DNA of 46,610 bases from an uncultured Rhizobiaceae bacterium (GTDB lineage Bacteria; Pseudomonadota; Alphaproteobacteria; Rhizobiales; Rhizobiaceae): positions 1 through 46,610 of the forward strand of contig CAMYMG010000085.1 of the NCBI GenBank assembly GCA_947259295.1, written 5' to 3'. Under the pieces are notes generated by a model, which was not told the DNA's origin, did not search any database, and was given only the letters and a program-made list of their open reading frames with translations. Below are positions 7,586 to 16,099 of the stretch, piece by piece. Position numbers and translations under genes: made by a program. Position 1 is the first letter of the stretch. Every line of letters starts with the position of its first letter.

Positions 7586-8020
7586 AGTCGCGGCCCTTTT
7601 TGAGCCGAACGCCGAGGGCGAGCAAAGGTTTCTCTGAATTTTCCGCGGACAGGACTCCGATCGAACCTGCGGGTTCTCTGAAGCAGGTTGCAAGGGTCCA
7701 GCCACGCTACTTCGCGTATCAAACGATTTCCGAGAAAACTGACCCTCAATCGGCGTCCAAGCTTGGGAGATCATGCGTCGCGAATGATCCAAACTGAGCC
7801 TCTCGCAAACTGATCCGGCAGGATACCGCCTCCTAGCGGAACTAACTCACAGCTCCCGCTGTTCTGATCAGATGAGGACATGCGGCAAGCAAATTCTTGG
7901 AACAAATCCATACTGACGGCTTCGCCTGATGATTAGATCTGCAGTTCAACGACAACGTTCACGGCAGCCCGATAGGGGAGCCGCAAGTTACGAGACCTTC
8001 GAAAATCAGTGAGGACCAAC
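7586..8020. other. Divergent intergenic region, no gene supported
   Basis: This 435-base stretch separates the minus-strand hypothetical/metallophosphatase pair from the plus-strand sulfur operon and must hold both promoters. Short frames in it have poor composition and no ribosome sites. I looked for an AT-rich BigR-type operator ahead of the sulfur operon and did not see one. The ribosome site TGAGGA (8010-8015) belongs to the next gene. Confidence 0.5.
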
Positions 8021-8473
8021 ATGGACAACATCGTCGAGATCGACAGCAACCACAGCGTGGCCCGTTTTGCGCCCGACGAAGCCGCACTTCTCAAAGCCGC
8101 CGAAGACGGTTTTCACTCCATCGTCAACTTCCGCACGAACCAGGAGAAGCAGGAAGTTACACCGGAGGAGGAGCGGCGCCTCGCCGAGGAAGCTGGGTTG
8201 ACCTACCTGCACCATCCGGTGGCGCCGGATGCGTTGGATGATGAGCTAGTGGACGATTTTCGCCAGAAGCTCGCTGATCTCCCGGGACCGGTGCTATTCC
8301 ATTGCGCTTCGGGAAAGCGCGCCGGCGCAATGGCTCTGATGGCGTTGGCGGCCAAGGAGGGGCTTAGCGGAGAGGCAGCGATCGCCAAGGGACAGGAAAA
8401 CGGTCTTGACCTGTCGCAGGAGGAAATCGGCAAATTCGTGAAGGGCTATGCGGATCGCAAGTCGGGCGCGTGA
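8021..8473 (+). CDS. DUF442 phosphatase-like protein (N-terminal half of Blh)
   Basis: A 150-residue protein with a protein-tyrosine-phosphatase-like fold. The P-loop HCASGKRAGA gives Cys95 and Arg100 (C-x4-R, as is usual for DUF442). Such domains are fused to persulfide dioxygenase in Blh/BigR-operon proteins of rhizobia and Xylella; here the dioxygenase is encoded separately, 1.1 kb downstream. It probably acts as a sulfurtransferase-like partner in sulfide or persulfide handling. The ATG at 8021 has GAGGA 5 bases upstream; the in-frame GTG at 8009 overlaps that site and is rejected. First gene of the sulfur operon, followed by a 181-base gap. Confidence 0.85.
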   Translation: MDNIVEIDSNHSVARFAPDEAALLKAAEDGFHSIVNFRTNQEKQEVTPEEERRLAEEAGLTYLHHPVAPDALDDELVDDFRQKLADLPGPVLFHCASGKRAGAMALMALAAKEGLSGEAAIAKGQENGLDLSQEEIGKFVKGYADRKSGA

Positions 8474-8654
8474 TCTGAGGGGTTGTCCCGATCCGAGCCA
8501 ACCGCGATCCTCTGCCTCACTCCACCCCCGGCGAGGTCCGTCTCTTCGGCCGGCTAGAATCCACGACCTTCGTCGGCTGCGACAACCGGTGAAATGTAGA
8601 AGCTCTGAAACTTCATACCCGCCGGCGTTGCTCATCCCACCATGGAGACGACAG

Positions 8655-9089
8655 ATGGAAACTGCATTCACACCCTGGCTTTCGCTCGGCGGCGGCATGA
8701 TTATCGGGGCCTCGGCGGTGCTTTTGATGGCCACCAACGGCCGCATCGCCGGCATCAGCGGCCTCACATCGCGGGCTTTTTCCCGCTCTACCGACGGCGA
8801 GGCGCGTGGCGTTTCGGCGCTGTTCGTGCTGGGCTTGATGCTTGCCGCGCCGATCTGGTTCCTTGTCTCTGGGGACTGGCCGCAGCAATGGGTCCCGTCC
8901 AACCTGCCCCTGATGGGGCTGGCTGGTGTCCTCGTCGGCTTCGGCGCCGTCTACGGCAACGGCTGCACCTCGGGCCACGGGGTTTGCGGCATCAGCCGCG
9001 GTTCGGTTCGCTCCATCGTCGCCACAGCAACCTTTATGTCTGCGGCCTTCGTCACCGTGCTCGTCACCCGTCACTTGATCGGAGTTTGA
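8655..9089 (+). CDS. YeeE/YedE family transporter, half 1
   Basis: A 144-residue membrane protein of the DUF395 family, whose full-length member YeeE imports thiosulfate. Four hydrophobic segments are visible (about 6-28, 50-68, 80-100, 118-138). The substrate-path Cys motif [17 protein letters not shown] lies at about 101-117. The ATG at 8655 has GGAGA 6 bases upstream. The next gene, 4 bases on, is the second half, so the two probably assemble as a heterodimer in the inner membrane. This arrangement is common in operons with persulfide dioxygenase, where the pair handles thiosulfate or another reduced sulfur species. Confidence 0.9.
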   Translation: METAFTPWLSLGGGMIIGASAVLLMATNGRIAGISGLTSRAFSRSTDGEARGVSALFVLGLMLAAPIWFLVSGDWPQQWVPSNLPLMGLAGVLVGFGAVYGNGCTSGHGVCGISRGSVRSIVATATFMSAAFVTVLVTRHLIGV

Positions 9090-9093
9090 GAAG

Positions 9094-9537
9094 GTGAAAC
9101 AGCTCTTCGCGCTACTATCCGGTCTGGTCTTTGGCTTCGGCCTGATCATATCCGGCATGTCGGACCCGGCCAAGATTTTGAATTTTCTTGACGTCATGGG
9201 AACATGGGACCCGAGCCTCGCCTTCGTCATGGGCGGAGCCATCGCCGTCACCGGCCCGGGCTTTGCTTGGCTCACTCGCAACCGTGAGCGACCCTTCTTC
9301 GACGACAAATTCCGACTGCCGACCGCCACCGACTTGGACCTGAAGCTACTGACCGGCGCCTCAATCTTCGGCATCGGCTGGGGCTTGGGCGGCTTTTGCC
9401 CCGGCCCGGCGCTGACCGCCCTGCCGATTGCGGCCTCCGGCACGCTGATCTTCATCCCATTCATGCTAGGCGGCATGTGGCTCGCCCGGCACACGTCCGA
9501 CCTGACAGTCGCCTCGCCCAAAGGAGCGCCCCAATGA
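9094..9537 (+). CDS. YeeE/YedE family transporter, half 2
   Basis: A 147-residue partner of the preceding gene, starting at GTG 9094 with GGAG about 9 bases upstream. Hydrophobic segments occur at about 3-20, 42-60, 85-105 and 115-135, and the conserved cysteine motif is GGFCPGPALTAL near residues 103-114. It also carries the FGLIISGMSDPAKILNFLD block typical of DUF6691/YedE half proteins. Its stop overlaps the ATG of the persulfide dioxygenase (ATGA), coupling import of reduced sulfur to its oxidation. Confidence 0.9.
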   Translation: MKQLFALLSGLVFGFGLIISGMSDPAKILNFLDVMGTWDPSLAFVMGGAIAVTGPGFAWLTRNRERPFFDDKFRLPTATDLDLKLLTGASIFGIGWGLGGFCPGPALTALPIAASGTLIFIPFMLGGMWLARHTSDLTVASPKGAPQ

Positions 9538-10451
9538 CTGCCCCCCTCAAGAGCCGTGTCGTTCGCCATTCGCCTTCGACAGGCCAAGGCAGCCCCCACG
9601 TTTGGGGCATCTACGAGCCGGATACCGGTTCCATCCAGTATATCTGTGCCGACCCCAAGACGCGGCAGGCGGCACTGATCGACGTCGTATGGAATTTCGA
9701 TCCGAAGAACTACCGCTTCTCGACCGAAAGTATGGACCAGGTGCTTGAGATTGTGCGCGACAACGACCTGACCGTTCAGTGGGTGCTCGACACTCACCCT
9801 CATGCGGATCACGTAATGGCCTCGGCCCACCTTAAGGAACGAACCGGCGCTCCCAACGCGATCGGCGCGATGGTGCCTGAGATCGCGAAGATATGGGCAG
9901 ACATCTACAACCTGCCTGACTCCTTCGAGCCCTCACGCGATTTCGACCACCTGTTGGAGGAGGGCCAGACTTTCGAGGTTGGCGAGTTGGAAGTGAAGGT
10001 CATGCTATCGCCAGGCCACACCCTCGGGTCGATCACCTATGTCTGCGGCGACGCCGCCTTCGTGCATGACACGCTGATGCAGCCTGACGCCGGCACCTCG
10101 CGCTCCGACTTCCCGGGCGGCAATACCGATGAGCTCTGGGGCTCGATCCAGGACATCCTCGCACTTCCTGGAAACACCAGGCTCAACGTCGGCCACGACT
10201 ACGGCACAGAGCAGCGCGATGAGCCGCGATGGGAGGCCACGGTCGCCGATCACAAAGCGCACAACATCCACGTCAAGGATGGCACTGAGCGCGAAGCCTT
10301 CATCGAGCGCCGCCAAGCCCGTGACAAGACGCTGGCCCTGCCGAACCGCATCCTCGCCGCGTTGCAGATCAACCTGCGCGGCGGGCGGCTGCCCGAGGCC
10401 GAGGATGACGGCAACTACTACCTGAAACTGCCGGTGAACCGCTTCGATTGA
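9534..10451 (+). CDS. Persulfide dioxygenase, ETHE1/Blh metallo-beta-lactamase fold
   Basis: A 305-residue mononuclear-iron enzyme predicted to oxidise glutathione persulfide to sulfite in the cytoplasm. The metal motif THPHADH (His88, His90, Asp92, His93), the later SPGHT His, VHDTLM Asp and GHDYG His are all present, and the C-terminal NLRGGRLPEAEDDGNYYLKLP is typical of Blh-type dioxygenases. The start at 9534 overlaps the preceding stop (ATGA). It lacks the fused DUF442 domain of Blh, which is encoded at 8021-8473 instead. Together with the YeeE pair and SulP it forms a sulfide/thiosulfate detoxification unit. Confidence 0.92.
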   Translation: MTAPLKSRVVRHSPSTGQGSPHVWGIYEPDTGSIQYICADPKTRQAALIDVVWNFDPKNYRFSTESMDQVLEIVRDNDLTVQWVLDTHPHADHVMASAHLKERTGAPNAIGAMVPEIAKIWADIYNLPDSFEPSRDFDHLLEEGQTFEVGELEVKVMLSPGHTLGSITYVCGDAAFVHDTLMQPDAGTSRSDFPGGNTDELWGSIQDILALPGNTRLNVGHDYGTEQRDEPRWEATVADHKAHNIHVKDGTEREAFIERRQARDKTLALPNRILAALQINLRGGRLPEAEDDGNYYLKLPVNRFD

Positions 10452-10502
10452 TCCTCCCAGCGGGTCGCGAGTTTCGTTTCTGTAATCATCCGGGCACCAG
10501 AC

Positions 10503-12248
10503 ATGACACGGTCCGCACTTACTCGCAATTTGCCGATCCTCGAATGGGCCAGGCGCTATGACCGCTCCGCTTTCACCGGCGATGTCGTCGCGGCCGTGAT
10601 CGTGACGATCATGCTGATCCCGCAATCTCTGGCTTACGCACTGCTGGCAGGAATGCCGCCAGAGGCCGGGATCTACGCGTCCATCGCACCGATCCTACTC
10701 TACGCGATCTTTGGCACCAGCCGCGCACTGGCAGTCGGGCCGGTAGCTGTGGTGTCGCTGATGACGGCTGCGGCCGTAGGCAACATCGCCAACAGCGGCA
10801 CCGCCGACTACGCCACGGCGGCGCTGACGCTGGCTTTTCTGTCGGGCGCGATATTGCTCGCGTTAGGGCTGCTTCGACTGGGGTTTCTCGCCAACTTCCT
10901 GTCGCACCCTGTGATCGCGGGTTTCATAACCGCGAGCGGAATCCTGATCGCGGCGAGCCAGTTGCGCCACGTCCTTGGCATCCAGGGGGAGGGCCACACG
11001 CTGATCGAGATCGTAGCGGGCCTCTGGGCGCATCTGGGCCAGATCAACCTCATCACCGTCGCGCTCGGCGTCTCAACCACTGCCTTTCTGTTCTGGGTCC
11101 GGAAGGGGATGAAGCCTTTTCTGCGCCGCCTCGGCCTCGGGCCGCGCATGGCCGATCTCGGCGCCAAGACAGGGCCGGTGCTTGCCATCGTCGCCACCAC
11201 GCTTGTGGTCTGGGCGTTCGAGCTGGGTGCGCGCGGCGTCGCTATCGTCGGCGACGTGCCACAAAGCCTGCCACCGCTCACCATGCCTTCCTTATCCTCG
11301 TCCCTGATCTCCCAGCTGCTAGTGCCCGCCTTGCTGATCTCGATCATCGGCTTCGTGGAGAGCATCTCGGTGGCGCAGACGCTGGCCGCCAAGAAGCGCC
11401 AGCGTATCAACCCTGATCAGGAGTTGATCGGTCTGGGCGCGGCCAACATGGGAGCGGCGTTCACCGGGGGCTTTCCGGTCACGGGCGGCTTCTCTCGCTC
11501 GGTGGTGAACTACGACGCAGGCGCAGAGACCCCCGCTGCAGGAGCCTACACTGCCGGGGGTCTGGCACTCGCCGCTCTGTTTCTCACGCCGTTGATACAC
11601 TACTTGCCGAAAGCCACCTTGGCGGCCACGATCATCGTGGCTGTGTTGAGCCTCGTCGATTTCACGATCCTCAAGCGCGCCTGGGTCTTCAGCCGCACCG
11701 ACTTCGCCGCCGTTACAGCGACGATCCTGCTGACACTGGTGTTCGGCGTAGAGGTTGGCGTGACGGCGGGCGTCGTCACCTCGATCCTCGTGCATCTCTA
11801 TAAGACCTCGCGACCGCATATTGCCGTGGTCGGTCGGGTGCCCGGCACCGAGCATTTCCGCAACGTGCTGCGCCATGAGGTGGAAACTCAACCAAACGTG
11901 CTGACACTACGCGTCGACGAGAGCCTCTATTTTCCAAACGCGCGTTACCTCGAGGACCAGATCTCGGGCTTTGCGGCCGACAAGCCGGAGTTGACCGACG
12001 TGGTCCTAATGTTCACGGCGGTGAACGAAATAGACCTCTCGGCACTGGAATCGCTCGAAGCTATCAACACCCGACTCAGGGACGCAGGCGTGCGGTTGCA
12101 TCTGAGCGAGGTGAAGGGCCCGGTGATGGACCGCTTGCAGCGCAGCCATTTCCTCGACGATCTGACCGGAGAGGTGTTCCTCAGTCAGCATAAGGCGGCC
12201 TGCAATCTGGCGACCAACGACATGGCACATCCACAGCCATTGACGTGA
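10503..12248 (+). CDS. SulP family sulfate/anion transporter with STAS domain
   Basis: A 581-residue inner-membrane transporter. Residues 1-420 have about 11-14 hydrophobic segments with the SulP signatures GLYASI-like (GIYASIAPILLYAIFGTSR), GPVAVVSLM and GAANMGAAFTGGFPVTGGFSRS. The C-terminal STAS domain lies at about 440-560. Encoded 51 bases after the persulfide dioxygenase, it probably exports the sulfite or sulfate produced, or imports sulfate; direction is not visible in sequence. The ribosome site is weak, consistent with read-through from the operon. Confidence 0.9.
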   Translation: MTRSALTRNLPILEWARRYDRSAFTGDVVAAVIVTIMLIPQSLAYALLAGMPPEAGIYASIAPILLYAIFGTSRALAVGPVAVVSLMTAAAVGNIANSGTADYATAALTLAFLSGAILLALGLLRLGFLANFLSHPVIAGFITASGILIAASQLRHVLGIQGEGHTLIEIVAGLWAHLGQINLITVALGVSTTAFLFWVRKGMKPFLRRLGLGPRMADLGAKTGPVLAIVATTLVVWAFELGARGVAIVGDVPQSLPPLTMPSLSSSLISQLLVPALLISIIGFVESISVAQTLAAKKRQRINPDQELIGLGAANMGAAFTGGFPVTGGFSRSVVNYDAGAETPAAGAYTAGGLALAALFLTPLIHYLPKATLAATIIVAVLSLVDFTILKRAWVFSRTDFAAVTATILLTLVFGVEVGVTAGVVTSILVHLYKTSRPHIAVVGRVPGTEHFRNVLRHEVETQPNVLTLRVDESLYFPNARYLEDQISGFAADKPELTDVVLMFTAVNEIDLSALESLEAINTRLRDAGVRLHLSEVKGPVMDRLQRSHFLDDLTGEVFLSQHKAACNLATNDMAHPQPLT

Positions 12249-12348
12249 TCGCCTGTTACGTCTGCTTTTGGGTGGTGCACAAGATACATGAATGGCCGAC
12301 ATGAGGGCGCAATCCTGTCGGTCGCAGTAAGAACGCCTCAGGCATGCG

Positions 12349-12669
12349 TCAGCGCTTCTTGGACTCGGGACTGCACCGCAGGCAGTTCCGGTACAAGAAG
12401 GACGTGATGCGCCTAAATTCTCCCCCGAAAGCTTTATCCTTAAGCTCCTCGTACACCTGCGAACAGTACATGGCGCCCCCTCCGTTCAGCCTGCTGGTTG
12501 TGGCGGCTTGCTCGCATCCTAGGTAAACGCTTTTCAATTCGTCGATTGACATTGAGCTGATGCAGGATTGGTCGTCGGCGCCAGCGGATTGATGCACTCC
12601 AAAGACAAACATGATCGCCGCGCCGAGCGGGGCGACGCGGTGGATATGTGGCGCGAGATGTGCGGACAT
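12349..12669 (-). CDS. Small secreted Cys-containing protein, unknown function
   Basis: A 106-residue product with an N-terminal hydrophobic segment (about 12-26) ending near SAGADD, which reads as a Sec signal peptide. The mature part has five cysteines (in QSC, LGC, MYC, NC, RC) spaced through about 70 residues, suggesting disulfide bonding in the periplasm. ATG 12669 is preferred to ATG 12672 because AGGAGG lies 5 rather than 2 bases upstream. No family is recognised. It converges with the SulP gene and is separated by about 150 bases from the next minus-strand gene upstream. Confidence 0.7.
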   Translation of the reverse strand: MSAHLAPHIHRVAPLGAAIMFVFGVHQSAGADDQSCISSMSIDELKSVYLGCEQAATTSRLNGGGAMYCSQVYEELKDKAFGGEFRRITSFLYRNCLRCSPESKKR

Positions 12670-12817
12670 CATTTCCTCCTGAAGGCCTGCGGCAGTGCCG
12701 GCCTGGGGGAGGAATCGTAGACAGCCCTATGGCCGCTCGCATGAGACCGATGTCCCGGAGCTGCGAAGAATAGTTACGGTGATGGGAGAATAGGTGGGTC
12801 CAGGGTCCCGGGCGACC

Positions 12818-13876
12818 CTAGATGCCGTAGCCTGCTTCGCGAGCTCGGACAACCGCCTCCACGCGTGTCGCTGATCCAAGCTTGTCAAGTATGGCCGAGA
12901 GGTGGTTGCGAACGGTTTTTTCGGTGATCGACAAGTTCGCGCCGATCGCATGATTGTCGAGGCCGCGTGCAACCAGATGCAGGACTTCGTTCTCACGCGC
13001 GGTAAGTGCCGAGAACTCGGATTTGTCCGCTGTCGCGGTTGGCAGGAATTCGTGCATCGCCTCGGTGAACACGCGCCACGCCGGCTCGCCGCGAAGCATC
13101 AGATGGTTTGGAGTATCGAGCTCGAGGAAAGTCGCATTCGGAATAGTCTGCGCAAGGAACCTACCCTCCTCGATAGGGGCAACTGCATCGCGGTCGCCAT
13201 GGGCAACCAGCGTAGGGCAGGTTATGCGTTCTGCGGCCCGGCTGATGTCGATCTCAAACATGATGTGCGTCAATTTCACGGCGTTTCGCGCAGAGGTCGC
13301 GCGCCGTTGCAGTTCGCACCAGGAGCTCAAGTGTTCCATCGAGCCTTCGGGCTGGAACTGTGTTGCGAAGGATCGCATGAAGGCGCTGTCTGACTCTCGC
13401 CATCCCAACTCGATCATCTCAATCATTACCTTGGCCTTTTCGGGTTCAAGGGGTGGCGATGACCGCCTGTTTCTGCCCCTCGCGTAGGCGCCGTAGAGGA
13501 TGAGATGACCAATGCGCCCGGGGTTCCTTTCAGCGTATCTGATTGCCACAGCGCCACCCTGGCAGATGCCGATCGTAGCGAATTGCTCCAATCCCAGCTT
13601 CTCGACGAGTCCCTCGAAGTCACGGACCCAGGTTTCGAAGGAAAGATCTGATACATCGCGTTCCGACATGCCGCACCCTCTTGGGTCGTATCTGACGAGC
13701 GTGTACCGAGATTCAAGCACTTCGAGCCAAGGCTGCCATGCCACGCTGCGATCCTGGTATGCGAGATGTGTCAGCCAACTCGGCATCAGCACCACTGGCG
13801 GGCCGCTCCCCGAGATCGCATAGGCAATCTGGGCGCCGTCGAAGCTCTCGAAGTAGCGTACCTTTTGGCCCGACAT
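12818..13876 (-). CDS. Alpha/beta-hydrolase fused to a LuxR-type DNA-binding domain
   Basis: A 352-residue fusion. Residues 10-280 are an alpha/beta hydrolase: oxyanion region PSWLTHLAYQDRS, nucleophile elbow GICQGG, acid in HGDRD (Asp228/230) and His258 in TPNHLM. The nucleophile position is Cys105, where Ser is usual. Residues 288-348 are a GerE/LuxR helix-turn-helix (LTARENEVLHLVARG, TEKTVRNHLSAIL). The architecture suggests a transcription factor whose sensor domain binds or cleaves a small ester or lactone. The ATG has GAGGAG about 7 bases upstream. No obvious target lies beside it: the small secreted protein is downstream on the same strand and an empty region is upstream. Confidence 0.88.
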   Translation of the reverse strand: MSGQKVRYFESFDGAQIAYAISGSGPPVVLMPSWLTHLAYQDRSVAWQPWLEVLESRYTLVRYDPRGCGMSERDVSDLSFETWVRDFEGLVEKLGLEQFATIGICQGGAVAIRYAERNPGRIGHLILYGAYARGRNRRSSPPLEPEKAKVMIEMIELGWRESDSAFMRSFATQFQPEGSMEHLSSWCELQRRATSARNAVKLTHIMFEIDISRAAERITCPTLVAHGDRDAVAPIEEGRFLAQTIPNATFLELDTPNHLMLRGEPAWRVFTEAMHEFLPTATADKSEFSALTARENEVLHLVARGLDNHAIGANLSITEKTVRNHLSAILDKLGSATRVEAVVRAREAGYGI

Positions 13877-14430
13877 GTCGTTTCTCCTCAGGCAATCGGC
13901 TGTGGGAATCTAACAGTTTCCGACCCGCGTTGCACGCGAGCCCCAGCTAATCGACCGCGGCTGACCGAGGACGTCAGGTTTCAGCGATGATGGAATATGC
14001 CTCAATGTCTGGCTTGGGGGCGCATTGCCGCCATCGGGAAATCGCGTGCCCCTTCAGAAAGCGACCGAACCTGAACCAGATGACGGCGAAAAGATGCTTA
14101 GTATGCGGAATATGCAGCCAAGTGAGTCCCTGGTCATACCCCATCACACGCAGCCGCGCCCGCGCGTTGCGGTGTGCAGAAATTTCACAAAATGCCGGTC
14201 ATGAAACGGGGTTGACGAGGTCGTCGAAATGAGGTCCCAGGCCAACTGTCTTCCTCAAGTCTTCGTGAGCTCTAATATCGCCTTCGGGTTCAATGTCCTC
14301 CGCCATCGACCACCGCGTTGTAATAGTCCATGACGGGCGCGCGCTCCCGCACGCGATGGGACCTCGGAAAACTCGTATAATTGACGCATGCAGGCTCGGA
14401 TGTGTCTCCGGAATCTCCGGAAATACCTGC
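13877..14430. other. 554-base region without a supported gene
   Basis: It lies between the hydrolase-LuxR gene and the small integrative element. The only frame of note (13987-14232, plus) has no ribosome site and arginine/serine-rich, non-family composition. There is no tRNA and no clear direct repeat matching the integrase end, so the left attachment site of the element was not found. A short tandem repeat (TCTCCGGAA twice, 14405-14422) follows the HGGxSTG gene stop. Confidence 0.5.
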
Positions 14431-14640
14431 TCAGCTACCGTTGCGTTCCCGCTGTTCGCGCCATTTCAGCCACCTGCGACGCTGTGCAGTTGCAATGGAC
14501 GCGCGGCCGGCTTCAGTACGCGGCCCAGTAGACATACCTCCATGGAGCTTGCAACGATTGCGACCTGCAACCACTGGCGCCTTGCAAGGCTTCCCCTTTC
14601 GCGTCCGCGCACGGCATTTGATCTTGCTGTCATGCGGCAT
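14431..14640 (-). CDS. HGGxSTG-motif small protein of mobile elements
   Basis: A 69-residue, strongly basic protein with a CRARTRKGKPCKA segment and the motif RNRCKLHGGMSTGPRTEAGRA, the signature of the HGGxSTG family often found at the ends of prophages and integrative elements. Four cysteine/histidine ligands (Cys9, Cys19, Cys31, His33) could bind zinc. Its function is not established. It overlaps the end of the preceding HTH gene by 11 bases, so the two are co-translated. Confidence 0.8.
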   Translation of the reverse strand: MPHDSKIKCRARTRKGKPCKAPVVAGRNRCKLHGGMSTGPRTEAGRASIATAQRRRWLKWREQRERNGS

Positions 14641-15721
14641 GCGACACAGCCTTTGCCGCTGCGACGGATTCTGCTTTAAGCTGAATTGCCATGAGGCGCT
14701 CTAGCATCTTAAGGCGATGAGCTTCGAATGATCGTGCGTCGTAGTATGCTTTGACGACCGCCGGCGATTTCGGCAGCCAGGCGTCAGTAGTTTGCAAATG
14801 CCAGAATGCCTGTTTCAGGGGATTGACGCTAGGCTGTTGGCTGTCCGCATAGGTCAAGCATGCGAGCACGTCTGAAACCCATAAATCTTGGCGGGAGTTT
14901 TTTGGTGGATTGAACTGCCTGTGGGCAACTACAAGAGCCGCCTTCACCTCTTCCTCCTGGCCAGGTCGCAAGCACAGGATCGACTGCTCACGCGCATAGG
15001 CCAACTGACACATAGGTGGTAGTCGATTGGTGAGGAGATCAGCGACCTCGTCGCGATAGCAGCGATCGTCAAGCTTCGACAGATGCTCCAATCCGCCTTT
15101 CTCCGCGTACTTACACCATTCGCGTATTTGCTGCTCAGTCAGCCCGCATGACAGCACTGCTGCTGGAGTAGCTCGGGTGTCAGAGATCTTTGCTCCCTCT
15201 AGATGGCTCTGCGCAACTTTAGCGGCTGACCGAGGGAGTGCGCTCGATCCCGAAAGGGACTTGTCTTGGTGCGGCTCTCCTTTCAGCGAAAAGGATGAAG
15301 CCTCTTTCTCTTCTTCAATGGATTCCTTCAAAGGAATCGGGTCCACGCCGGTTGAGGCCCCGCCTCCACGATCGTTGAGGGTTTTCTCCTGCAGAAGGTT
15401 CGCCGCGGCGAAACCCTTAACAAAATTTGAGGGTTTATCTTTGAGGATAAACCTGTAGCGATTGCTGCCCCCGCGTCCGCCTCCCTCCTCTATTTCGAGG
15501 TGGCCGCGGCGGCGCAGCGCGTGCAGAGCACCTCTAGCGCAGTTGTCAGTGCAATTGAGCAATCCAGAAACCGTGGCAATAGTCGGCCAGGCGGCGCCAA
15601 GCTTTCGGTTGAAAAATGAGAGCAGAATAATCGCGACGCGATACGAGCTACCAGGCAACTCCCGGTCAGCCGCTACCTGCGTTATCCACACAAATCGGTT
15701 CTTCGTGAAGTCGTCAGACAT
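14630..15721 (-). CDS. Helix-turn-helix protein, replication-initiator-like, of integrative element
   Basis: A 363-residue protein. The N-terminal 90 residues form a winged helix-turn-helix (SSYRVAIILLSFFNRKLGAAWPTIATVSGLL and the RRRGHLEIEEGG wing) as in plasmid or phage replication initiators. A low-complexity linker (about 120-190) precedes an uncharacterised C-terminal region ending in a helical AHRLKMLERLMAIQLKAE stretch. ATG 15721 is preferred to the adjacent GTG 15724; neither has a strong ribosome site. Co-oriented with AlpA-like, unknown and integrase genes, it is part of a compact element. The replication role is inference from domain and context. Confidence 0.6.
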   Translation of the reverse strand: MSDDFTKNRFVWITQVAADRELPGSSYRVAIILLSFFNRKLGAAWPTIATVSGLLNCTDNCARGALHALRRRGHLEIEEGGGRGGSNRYRFILKDKPSNFVKGFAAANLLQEKTLNDRGGGASTGVDPIPLKESIEEEKEASSFSLKGEPHQDKSLSGSSALPRSAAKVAQSHLEGAKISDTRATPAAVLSCGLTEQQIREWCKYAEKGGLEHLSKLDDRCYRDEVADLLTNRLPPMCQLAYAREQSILCLRPGQEEEVKAALVVAHRQFNPPKNSRQDLWVSDVLACLTYADSQQPSVNPLKQAFWHLQTTDAWLPKSPAVVKAYYDARSFEAHRLKMLERLMAIQLKAESVAAAKAVSHAA

Positions 15722-15802
15722 CACAAGCTCGCAAAGTAAATAGATCGGATTCCTTGGGCAACGCTACTGTGGCGGCGCTATTCGATTGCTGATGTGCCTA
15801 GC

Positions 15803-16015
15803 CTACGGAAGGGGGCTTGCCGCGAGCTTCGCAGGAGGCAGGTCCGCCACGTGCTTTTCGAGATCGGCGACAAGAATAAGCGTGCGCTTCCCGGACTTGC
15901 GCGGGACGAGCGTGCCGTTGGCAAAAAGCTTGTAGAGGGTGCTGCGCCCTATTCCCGAGAGCGATACTGCTTCAGGGATCGTTACCGCGAGCTTGCGAGT
16001 GCCTTCGTTGGACAT
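15803..16015 (-). CDS. AlpA/excisionase-like DNA-binding protein
   Basis: A 70-residue MerR-like helix-turn-helix protein: VTIPEAVSLSGIGRSTLYKLFANGTLVPRKSGKRTLI is the typical excisionase/AlpA fold of a recognition helix followed by a wing. Such proteins activate or direct excision of P4-type elements with a tyrosine integrase, which is encoded 0.9 kb upstream in the same orientation. The ATG has AAAGGA 8 bases upstream. Confidence 0.82.
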   Translation of the reverse strand: MSNEGTRKLAVTIPEAVSLSGIGRSTLYKLFANGTLVPRKSGKRTLILVADLEKHVADLPPAKLAASPLP

Positions 16016-16099
16016 TGGACCATCCTTTAAAATCCAGGGTGGTCCACCACATATGACCAGAAATCTTGTGGTGCACGTGGTTTTTGAGTCCCCAAAATT

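Noticed and set aside
13987..14232. 81-residue plus-strand frame in the 554-base gap
   Set aside because: No ribosome site and no family; Arg/Ser/Cys-rich composition typical of chance frames.
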